DNA of 44,828 nt. Origin: Novosphingobium panipatense (GTDB lineage Bacteria > Pseudomonadota > Alphaproteobacteria > Sphingomonadales > Sphingomonadaceae). The stretch covers positions 1 to 44,828 of the forward strand of contig NZ_MSQB01000002.1 in assembly GCF_002149965.1 (NCBI RefSeq), given 5' to 3'. Position 1 is the first letter of the stretch; the number at the start of each line of letters is the position of its first letter. Shown in pieces: positions 38,272-44,828 of the stretch. The translations under genes and the position numbers were made by a program. The notes below the pieces were generated by a model. It saw only the letters and a program-made list of their open reading frames with translations. It had not been told where the DNA came from and searched no databases.

Positions 38272-38341
38272 TGTTCAAACCTTCTTTGCTTGAATTGTAA
38301 TCTGCGGGAATGTGAGGCAGCGCCCGCCGAAACAGGCGCCG

Positions 38342-38370
38342 CCCCTAGAATGATCTTGCCGTTTAGGCAA
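38342..38370 (-). promoter_or_regulatory. tuf: Candidate internal tuf promoter
   Basis: TTGCCT (38370-38365), 17 bases, TAGGGG (38347-38342), then CGGCG. The -35 box lies in the last codons and stop of fusA. It would allow tuf to be made in excess over fusA. Confidence 0.55.
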
Positions 38371-40447
38371 GCTTCTCCTTGACCTCGGCCGCGACGTTCG
38401 CCGGGACTTCGTCATAGTGGGAGAAGAACATCGAGTAGTTTGCACGACCCTGGGTGAACGAGCGGAGCTGGTTCACGTAGCCGAACATGTTCGCCAGCGG
38501 AACCATGGCTTCGACGACCTGGGCATTGCCGCGGCTGTCGGTGCCCTGGATCTGGCCACGACGGCTGTTCATGTCGCCGATGACGTCGCCGAGGTATTCC
38601 TCGGGGGTGACGACTTCGACCTTCATGATCGGCTCGAGCAGCTTGATGCCGGACTTCTGCGCGACTTCACGCATGGCACCGCGACCGGCGATTTCGAAGG
38701 CCAGGGCCGACGAGTCGACGTCGTGGTAGGCACCGTCGTAGAGGACGATGTCGAAGTCGATGATCGGGAAGCCGACCAGCGAGCCCGAGGCAGCGGTTTC
38801 GCGCATGCCCTTTTCGATCGCGGGGATATATTCCTTCGGAATGTTACCGCCCTTGATCTCGTCCTTGAAGGTGATGCCCGCACCGCGCTCGCCCGGCGTG
38901 ACCTTGATCTTCACGCGACCGAACTGACCGGTACCGCCCGACTGCTTCTTGTGGGTGTAGTCCACATCGACAGGCTTGGCGAGGTATTCGCGATAGGCGA
39001 CCTGCGGAGCACCGACGTTGGCTTCGACCTTGAACTCGCGACGCATGCGGTCGACGATGATGTCCAGGTGAAGTTCGCCCATGCCCTTGATGATCGTCTG
39101 GCCCGACTCGTGGTCGGTCGAGACGCGGAACGAGGGATCCTCGGCCGAGAGACGGTTGAGCGCGACGCCCATCTTCTCCTGGTCGGCCTTGGTCTTCGGT
39201 TCCACCGACAGTTCGATGACCGGCTCGGGGAATTCCATGCGTTCGAGCACGATCGGCGCCTTTTCGGAGCAGAGCGTGTCGCCCGTGGTGGTTTCCTTCA
39301 TGCCGGCAAGAGCAACGATGTCGCCCGCGAAGGCTTCTTCGATGTCCTTACGGTCGTTGGCGTGCATTTCGAGAATGCGGCCAACCTTTTCCTTCTTGCC
39401 CTTCACCGAGTTCAGGTACGAGCCCTTCGAGAGCGTACCCGAGTAGATGCGGCAGAAGGTGAGCGAACCGACGAACGGGTCGTTCATGACCTTGAACGCG
39501 AGAGCCGAGAACGGCGCGCTGTCTTCCGGCGGACGGCTGTCGGCCTCGTCGCTGTCGACCTTGACGCCCTGGACGTCTTCGATGTCGAGCGGCGAAGGCA
39601 GGTAGTCGACGACGGCGTCGAGCAGGGGCTGAACGCCCTTGTTCTTGAACGCCGAACCGCAGACGACCGGCACGAACGCATGAGCCAGCGTACCCTTGCG
39701 GATCAGCTTCTTCAGCGTGGCGACGTCGGGCTCGTTGCCTTCGAGGTAGGCTTCCATCGCCTCGTCGTCCTGTTCGACGGCGAGTTCGATGAGCTTGGTA
39801 CGGTACTCGGCAGCTTCGTCAGCCAGGTCAGCCGGGATTTCTTCGTAGAAGAATTCGGCGCCGAGCGATTCGTCCTTCCAGACGATCGCGCGGTTGTGAA
39901 CCAGGTCGACCAGGCCCTTCAGATCCGATTCGAGACCGATCGGAATGTAGAGCACGGCAGGCGTCGCACCGAGGCGGTCGATGATCGATTGCACGCAGTA
40001 CTTGAAGTTCGCGCCGGTGCGGTCGAGCTTGTTGATGAAGCACATGCGCGGCACGCCGTACTTGTCGGCCTGGCGCCACACGGTTTCCGACTGCGGTTCA
40101 ACGCCGGCAACGCCGTCGAAGCAGGCGACCGCACCGTCGAGCACGCGCAGCGAGCGTTCGACTTCGATGGTGAAGTCGACGTGCCCGGGGGTGTCGATGA
40201 TGTTGATGCGGTATTCCTGGCCCTCGGACGTCCAGAAGCAGGTGGTCGCAGCCGAGGTGATGGTGATGCCGCGTTCCTGCTCCTGCTCCATCCAGTCCAT
40301 GGTAGCAGCGCCGTCGTGGACTTCGCCGATCTTGTAGGACTTGCCGGTGTAGTAGAGGATACGCTCGGTCGTGGTGGTCTTGCCGGCGTCGATGTGCGCC
40401 ATGATACCGATGTTACGGTACATATTGAGCGGATGGCTGCGTGCCAT
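38363..40447 (-). CDS. fusA: Elongation factor G
   Basis: 694 residues. [17 protein letters not shown] carries G1, [10 protein letters not shown]3 and FINKLDR G4. Domains III to V follow, ending in the [17 protein letters not shown] block ([20 protein letters not shown]). EF-G drives translocation and, with RRF, recycling. The sequence is ordinary for bacteria, and the gene lies in the standard place after rpsG, though with a 146-base gap that contains a repeat. Confidence 0.98.
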   Translation of the reverse strand: MARSHPLNMYRNIGIMAHIDAGKTTTTERILYYTGKSYKIGEVHDGAATMDWMEQEQERGITITSAATTCFWTSEGQEYRINIIDTPGHVDFTIEVERSLRVLDGAVACFDGVAGVEPQSETVWRQADKYGVPRMCFINKLDRTGANFKYCVQSIIDRLGATPAVLYIPIGLESDLKGLVDLVHNRAIVWKDESLGAEFFYEEIPADLADEAAEYRTKLIELAVEQDDEAMEAYLEGNEPDVATLKKLIRKGTLAHAFVPVVCGSAFKNKGVQPLLDAVVDYLPSPLDIEDVQGVKVDSDEADSRPPEDSAPFSALAFKVMNDPFVGSLTFCRIYSGTLSKGSYLNSVKGKKEKVGRILEMHANDRKDIEEAFAGDIVALAGMKETTTGDTLCSEKAPIVLERMEFPEPVIELSVEPKTKADQEKMGVALNRLSAEDPSFRVSTDHESGQTIIKGMGELHLDIIVDRMRREFKVEANVGAPQVAYREYLAKPVDVDYTHKKQSGGTGQFGRVKIKVTPGERGAGITFKDEIKGGNIPKEYIPAIEKGMRETAASGSLVGFPIIDFDIVLYDGAYHDVDSSALAFEIAGRGAMREVAQKSGIKLLEPIMKVEVVTPEEYLGDVIGDMNSRRGQIQGTDSRGNAQVVEAMVPLANMFGYVNQLRSFTQGRANYSMFFSHYDEVPANVAAEVKEKLA

Positions 40448-40544
40448 GGTGATTTCCTTACCAGGAGTGTTTCGGGAGCGAGGCGGCCTTCAGATAAGAC
40501 CTCGCCCCCTGAAATAAAAGTGTGACGCCCGGATGACCGCCCGG

Positions 40545-40571
40545 CCCTTCGACAAGCTCAGGGTGAGCGGG
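40545..40571 (+). repeat. Stem-loop repeat copy A
   Basis: CCCT-TCGACAAGCTC-AGGG followed by TGAGCGGG, in the rpsG-fusA gap. It is a full-length copy of the dispersed element. Nearby GCCCGGA and TCCGGGC flank it and could add an outer stem. Confidence 0.8.
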
Positions 40572-40593
40572 CTTCCGGGCCCACACACTCACA

Positions 40594-41064
40594 TTACCAG
40601 CGGTAGTGCGAGAAGGCGCGGTTCGCGTCCGCCATGCGGTGCGTGTCTTCGCGCTTCTTCACGGCATTGCCGCGGTTGTTGGCAGCGTCGAGCAGCTCGC
40701 CCGAGAGACGCGCCGACATGGTGGTCTCGGGACGGTTGCGGGCCGCGGTGATCAGCCAGCGGATGGCCAGGGCCTGGGCGCGCTCGGGGCGCACTTCGAC
40801 CGGAACCTGGTAGGTCGCACCACCGACGCGGCGGCTGCGGACTTCGATCTGCGGCTTCACGTTGTTCAGGGCATCGTGGAACAGCTGGACCGGGTCCGAC
40901 TTGGCGCGGGTTTCCATGGTTTCCATGGCACCGTAGACGATCGATTCGGCGACCGACTTCTTGCCGTCGAGCATGAGGTTGTTCATGAACTTCGACAGGA
41001 CCTGATCACCAAACTTCGGATCAGGCAGGATTTCCCGCTTCTCGGGACGACGACGACGTGACAT
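40594..41064 (-). CDS. rpsG: Ribosomal protein S7
   Basis: 156 residues, [20 protein letters not shown], with [17 protein letters not shown] and the late block [21 protein letters not shown]7 initiates assembly of the small-subunit head. It lies 92 bases after rpsL. Confidence 0.97.
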   Translation of the reverse strand: MSRRRRPEKREILPDPKFGDQVLSKFMNNLMLDGKKSVAESIVYGAMETMETRAKSDPVQLFHDALNNVKPQIEVRSRRVGGATYQVPVEVRPERAQALAIRWLITAARNRPETTMSARLSGELLDAANNRGNAVKKREDTHRMADANRAFSHYRW

Positions 41065-41156
41065 CGTTGGTATTCCTTGTTCTTTCGGGCGGGAGCGTGA
41101 GCATCACCGGCCGGTAAATCATGTACCGTGCGAGGCGCGAGGCCCCGCGGGCCGGC

Positions 41157-41528
41157 TTACTTCGGACGCTTGGCGCCGTACTTCGAGCGCGACTGCTTGC
41201 GATCCTTGACGCCCTGCGTGTCGAGCACGCCGCGCAGGATGTGGTAGCGCACGCCGGGAAGGTCGCGGACGCGGCCGCCGCGGATGAGCACGACCGAGTG
41301 CTCCTGCAGGTTGTGGCCTTCACCCGGGATGTACGAAATGACTTCGCGGCTGTTGGTCAGGCGCACCTTGGCGACCTTGCGGAGAGCCGAGTTCGGCTTC
41401 TTCGGGGTCGTGGTGTACACGCGGGTGCAGACGCCGCGCTTCTGCGGGTTCTGCTCCATGGCAGGAACCTTCGACTTGGCCTTCTGCGGCTCGCGGCCCT
41501 TGCGGACCAGCTGGTTGATAGTGGGCAT
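41157..41528 (-). CDS. rpsL: Ribosomal protein S12 with Arg88
   Basis: 123 residues, [40 protein letters not shown] and [20 protein letters not shown] are invariant blocks that touch the decoding centre. Lys43 is the normal residue. Position 88, Lys in E. coli (RVKDLPG), is Arg here (RVRDLPG; codon CGC at 41267-41265). K88R is an established streptomycin-resistance change in several bacteria. The gene heads the str block rpsL-rpsG-fusA-tuf. The upstream leader appears very long. Confidence 0.98.
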   Translation of the reverse strand: MPTINQLVRKGREPQKAKSKVPAMEQNPQKRGVCTRVYTTTPKKPNSALRKVAKVRLTNSREVISYIPGEGHNLQEHSVVLIRGGRVRDLPGVRYHILRGVLDTQGVKDRKQSRSKYGAKRPK

Positions 41529-41925
41529 CTATACTCTTCTTTCAAATGGGAGTGCGATGGATCGGCGCCGAAACGATCGGCAGCGACCCGTCGCACCCCG
41601 GAGGTCTCCGGGCCGGCACATTCGAAAGGGAGAGTGAGAGGTCATGCATGCCGCCGAGCCTGCCCGCCTGCGCCCGTCACCCCGGTAGAAACCGGAACCA
41701 CTGGCCGCGAAGCACAACGCTCGCCGCACACATGAGCCGAAAACACTCCACCCGGCCGAAATGCCGGATTACTTTGCCATGCGCCCTTTCCGTCACGGAC
41801 CCTCATGCGACTCGCAAGGGGCACCGCCTTTCGCCGCAGGACTGCACCGAAAGGCCCGGAAATGCTGACATGGCAATGTTCAGCTCTATGTCGTTTTCCT
41901 CGGGAATACCCGCAGGAGATGCGCG
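41529..41925 (-). other. Long gene-free leader region of the str block
   Basis: About 390 bases between the nearest promoter-like element and rpsL contain no credible gene. Small inverted repeats occur at 41597-41612 (CCCGGAG/CTCCGGG) and 41682-41695 (CCGGT/ACCGG). No known regulatory RNA was recognised. Confidence 0.4.
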
Positions 41926-41954
41926 CCCTTAGGAGATTTGGGGGTTGGGGTCAA
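41926..41954 (-). promoter_or_regulatory. rpsL: Candidate str-block promoter
   Basis: TTGACC (41954-41949), 17 bases, TAAGGG (41931-41926), then CGCGC. It lies immediately after the sulfatase terminator. Its match to the other ribosomal sites is good, but it is about 390 bases from rpsL. Confidence 0.5.
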
Positions 41955-41964
41955 GGAAATCGGC

Positions 41965-42007
41965 GGAGCCCCTCTTCGCCCGGACGGTCCGGGCGAAGAG
42001 GGGCTCC
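41965..42007. terminator. 21-bp perfect hairpin after the arylsulfatase gene
   Basis: The arm from 41965 to 41985 (starting GGAGCCCC, ending CCCGGAC) is perfectly complementary to 41987-42007, with one base between them. It lies five bases after the sulfatase stop. The T-tail is weak (GCCGATTTCC), but the stem is the longest perfect one in the window. Confidence 0.75.
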
Positions 42008-42011
42008 CGAA

Positions 42012-44378
42012 TCAGTCCATCGCGGTTGCCAGCTTCAGACGGTCCATGCCAGTAGGCTGTTTCACGTCGGCGAAATCGAAAGTGACGCGCTCGATCGTGC
42101 CGGTGAAGGGGAATAGGCCCTTGCTTTCATAGTCGGCGCAGACTGGCGAAATGCAGTCCATGCCCACGTCCATGCATTCGGTGCCGCAGCGCTGGGGCAC
42201 CTGTTCATCGACCAGCCCCGCTGCGACCACAGTGCCGTCGATGGAGAGAGCCACTTTCGCAGGACAGCCCGGCTTTTCCGATTCCGGCAGGAAGGTGACG
42301 ACAATCTCGTGCTTGCCGGGGCTCAGCACCTCGGGCGAGATCACGTCGGTGCGCTTCATCCCGAAGAAGTTGTAGTGGAAGCGCGCCTTGCCTTCCCAGA
42401 GGAACAGCGAGAAGCCCGCCGCATCGCCGCCGAGCGCGAAGATCACGCCCTCGGCGCCGCCCTCGGGAATCTCGACTGGCGTAGTGAGCGTGAAGGGTAC
42501 ACCTACCAGCTTCGGCCCGCTGCCTTCCGGCAGGCGGGTCATGCCGGGATAGAACGTCACCTGCTTGCGCCCGTGGAAATAGCTGGGCCGCAGGGTGACA
42601 TCCAGACGTTCGGCAAAGCGATCGTCGATGGGCAGGACGTTGTACTTCGTCGCTTCCGAGATGAAGAGTGACTTCATGAAGTCCACCTTTTCAGGGTGCT
42701 CGTCGGCCAGATCGACCGCCTGGCTGAAGTCGCTGGCCATGTCGTAGAGTTCCCACTTGTCGTCCTCGAAGCTGAACGAGCCCGCCGTTTCCCAAGGGAG
42801 ACGGCCATGGCGGCAGGAGGCGATCCAGCCATCGGCGTAGATCGCGCGATTGCCCAGCATTTCGAAGTACTGCACTTCGCGCGTGGAGGGCGCGTCGGCA
42901 TTGGCCTTGTCGAAGGTGTAGGCGAAGCTGGTGCCCTCGATCGGCTGCTGGATATAGCCGTTGACCTCCTTGGCCTCCTTGATTCCCGCCACTTCCATCA
43001 GTGTGGGCATGAGGTCGATCACATGGTGGAATTGCGAGCGGATCACGCCCTTTTCCTTGATCTTGTCCGGCCAGGACACGATCATGGCATTGCGGGTGCC
43101 GCCGAAGTGGCTGGCAACCTGCTTGGTCCACTGGAACGGCGTATCACCCGCCCAGGCCCAGCCCACGGCATAGTGCGGCGAAGTGCCGGGCAGGCCCCAG
43201 CGATCCTTGAAGCCGATGGCTTCCTCGATCGAGGGCTGGCGGCCGTTCAGGCTCATGATCTCGTTCGGCGTGCCGACCAGCGAACCTTCACCGCTCGAAC
43301 CGTTGTCGCCGATGATGTAGATCACGATCGTGTTGTCGAGTTCGCCCATCTCCTCGATCGCATCGACGACGCGGCCCACTTCGTAATCGCAGTGCTCAAG
43401 GAAGTCGGCGTAGTTTTCCGCCTGTACCGAGAACAGCTCCTGATGCGCCTTGGGCTGGCTGTCCCAAGAGGGGATCTGCTCCGGCCGCTCGGTCAGTTTG
43501 GTTCCGGCGGGGATCACGCCGGCATCGAGCTGCTGCTGATGGACCTGCTTGCGATATTCGTCCCAGCCCATGTCGAACCGGCCCTTGTTCCTGCCGCGCC
43601 AGTCGAGCGGGGGCTGATGCGGGGCATGGGCGGCACCGCTGGAGAAATAGGCGCAGAACGGCCGGTCCTGCGCGATGGACTTCTGCTGGCGGATCCAACC
43701 GATGCACTCGTCTGCAAGGTCGGTGGTGAGGTGGTAGCCTTCATCGGGCCGCTTGGGCGGTTCGACCGGCGTGGTGTTGCGCAGCAGCGAGGGATAGAAC
43801 TGGTCCGTCTCGCCAGAGATGAAGCCGTAGAAATAGTCGAAGCCCTGATTGGTCGGCCAGTTGTCGAAGGGCCCTGCCGAGCTGGTGAGGTTATCGGGCA
43901 CATTGTGGTTCTTGCCGAACCAGCCGCTGGAATAGCCCGCGTGCTTCAGCATTTCAGCAAACGTCGCGCAGCTCTTGGGAATGATGCCGCAATAGCCGGG
44001 ATAGCCGGTGGCCATTTCCTGGATCACGCCGGTCGCCACGGTGTGGTGGTTGCGCCCGGTCAGCATGGCCGCGCGCGTGGGGGAGCAGAGCGCCGTCGTA
44101 TGGAACTGGTTGTAGAATAGCCCGTTCTTCGCCATCCGCTCCGCCGTGGGCATCCGCACCAGCCCGCCGTTCACGCTGGGCCAGCCGAAGCCGACATCGT
44201 CCAGCAGCACCAGCAGGATGTTCGGCGCGCCTTCGCGCGCCTGCTTCATTGGCGGGAAGTCCGGCGTCGAATCCTTGGCGAAGACCTTGATCTTGGCGTT
44301 GGGGAATTCCCACTCCGGTTCGGGCAGGTGGTTGCGATCGACATGGACCGGATAGGGCGGCTTTTCGGAATTCGACAT
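42012..44378 (-). CDS. Large arylsulfatase (type I, formylglycine)
   Basis: A 788-residue sulfatase. LLDD (58-61) supplies calcium ligands, and LCSPTRAAMLTGRN holds the C-x-P-x-R motif. Cys98 is the residue converted to formylglycine by a maturation enzyme not encoded here. The Asp-Asn pair in IIGDNGSSGEG also fits the metal site. The last 200 residues form a beta-rich domain beyond the usual sulfatase length. No signal peptide is visible, so a cytoplasmic location is suggested. Substrate unknown: sulfate esters such as alkyl or aryl sulfates are plausible. It is a single-gene unit. Confidence 0.9.
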   Translation of the reverse strand: MSNSEKPPYPVHVDRNHLPEPEWEFPNAKIKVFAKDSTPDFPPMKQAREGAPNILLVLLDDVGFGWPSVNGGLVRMPTAERMAKNGLFYNQFHTTALCSPTRAAMLTGRNHHTVATGVIQEMATGYPGYCGIIPKSCATFAEMLKHAGYSSGWFGKNHNVPDNLTSSAGPFDNWPTNQGFDYFYGFISGETDQFYPSLLRNTTPVEPPKRPDEGYHLTTDLADECIGWIRQQKSIAQDRPFCAYFSSGAAHAPHQPPLDWRGRNKGRFDMGWDEYRKQVHQQQLDAGVIPAGTKLTERPEQIPSWDSQPKAHQELFSVQAENYADFLEHCDYEVGRVVDAIEEMGELDNTIVIYIIGDNGSSGEGSLVGTPNEIMSLNGRQPSIEEAIGFKDRWGLPGTSPHYAVGWAWAGDTPFQWTKQVASHFGGTRNAMIVSWPDKIKEKGVIRSQFHHVIDLMPTLMEVAGIKEAKEVNGYIQQPIEGTSFAYTFDKANADAPSTREVQYFEMLGNRAIYADGWIASCRHGRLPWETAGSFSFEDDKWELYDMASDFSQAVDLADEHPEKVDFMKSLFISEATKYNVLPIDDRFAERLDVTLRPSYFHGRKQVTFYPGMTRLPEGSGPKLVGVPFTLTTPVEIPEGGAEGVIFALGGDAAGFSLFLWEGKARFHYNFFGMKRTDVISPEVLSPGKHEIVVTFLPESEKPGCPAKVALSIDGTVVAAGLVDEQVPQRCGTECMDVGMDCISPVCADYESKGLFPFTGTIERVTFDFADVKQPTGMDRLKLATAMD

Positions 44379-44644
44379 GGCACTGACCTCTCAGCGGCGG
44401 AATGGACCGGACCTTTCGGAACGGCGCGCCATTATCGCGATGTCGCAGGTCACACGGCATCGGGCTTTTCCCTGAGAGCCTGACGGATATGCCGCAAAAC
44501 CATTTTCCTACATGCCCCCGCCTAGGTTAGACCGGCCTGCCATTGGGAACACAGGTTCAACAGCGCGAGCGAGGTTGCCTCATGTCTTCCGGCAGAAAAT
44601 CTTTACATCGGCATGGTTCTGGACGTCGGCTTCGGCGGGGCAGG

Positions 44645-44671
44645 ATCCTTCGACAGGCTCAGGATGAGCGG
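44645..44671 (+). repeat. Stem-loop repeat copy B
   Basis: ATCCT-TCGACAGGCTC-AGGAT followed by GAGCGG. Compared with copy C the stem has T-A in place of C-G at the same position, a compensated change. Confidence 0.8.
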
Positions 44672-44701
44672 CGTTCGGAGGAGGGTCAGGGCGTTGGGGA
44701 G

Positions 44702-44729
44702 ACCCTTCGACAGGCTCAGGGTGAGCGGG
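44702..44729 (+). repeat. Stem-loop repeat copy C
   Basis: ACCCT-TCGACAGGCTC-AGGGT followed by GAGCGGG, in the same orientation as copy B and 57 bases further on. Confidence 0.8.
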
Positions 44730-44828
44730 GGTTGGGGGACGTTTTGGGTGTGCGGGATTTGAGTGCGGGCGCGGGTTCGGGGGGCTCTGAGGGCGGCGGG
44801 GATGGTGGCGCTGGCCCCTCCACCCCCG

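Larger units (their letters stand above)
44379..44828. other. Gene-free right edge with repeats and G-runs
   Basis: No frame here resembles a gene. The stretch holds the upstream region of the sulfatase gene, two stem-loop repeats and, after 44727, many runs of three or more G on the plus strand. No promoter could be picked with confidence. Confidence 0.6.

Noticed and set aside
38417..40525. A 702-codon plus-strand frame opposite fusA
   Set aside because: Antisense shadow of fusA produced by codon bias; rich in Val, Asp, Glu and Arg with no domain.

Overview
The window comes from a GC-rich alphaproteobacterium, most likely a sphingomonad (Novosphingobium or a close relative). The evidence is the S10-spc-alpha ribosomal cluster without rpsD or rpmJ, a sciP (DUF1153) gene, the sdhC-sdhD-sdhA order, and copies of a short stem-loop repeat with core TCGACARGCTC. 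The genus is inferred, not proven.

Left part (1-18.7 kb), a mixed housekeeping and accessory region. It holds an M28 peptidase, a YpfJ-like zinc peptidase, a secreted hypothetical protein, a BlaI/M56 regulatory pair with its own operator, and a DUF308 membrane protein. Next come sdhCDA (no sdhB follows), a class B3 metallo-beta-lactamase-like lipoprotein overlapping prmA, and sciP. The stretch ends with ligA, a cytochrome P450 behind an AT-rich dyad, a TRIC-type channel, a small secreted protein and a prolyl oligopeptidase.

Right part (18.8-41.5 kb), the translation cluster, almost all on the minus strand. In transcription order it reads rpsL-rpsG-fusA-tuf, then rpsJ, rplCDWB-rpsS-rplV-rpsC-rplP-rpmC-rpsQ, rplNXE-rpsN-rpsH-rplFR-rpsE-rpmD, rplO, secY-adk, rpsM-rpsK-rpoA and rplQ. 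Three unrelated genes sit inside it: an ankyrin-type lipoprotein between rpmD and rplO, an SRPBCC-like lipoprotein between adk and rpsM, and a plus-strand secreted protein between rpsJ and tuf. A large arylsulfatase (42.0-44.4 kb) follows, then a gene-free end with repeats and G-runs.

Main result of the hunt: the ribosomal cluster is cut into many short transcription units. Intrinsic-terminator-like hairpins lie after tuf, rpsJ, rpsQ, rpmD, rplO, rpoA and rplQ. Most following genes have a promoter-like element of one class: TTG(A/C)C-N17-TANGGG with a very GC-rich discriminator, the hallmark of growth-rate or stringent control. A 345-base spacer between rpsJ and rplC can fold into several hairpins, one with a GNRA loop, and may be an undescribed ribosomal leader RNA. 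S12 carries Arg at position 88, where most bacteria have Lys; K88R is a known streptomycin-resistance change. All promoter, terminator and leader calls were made by eye.
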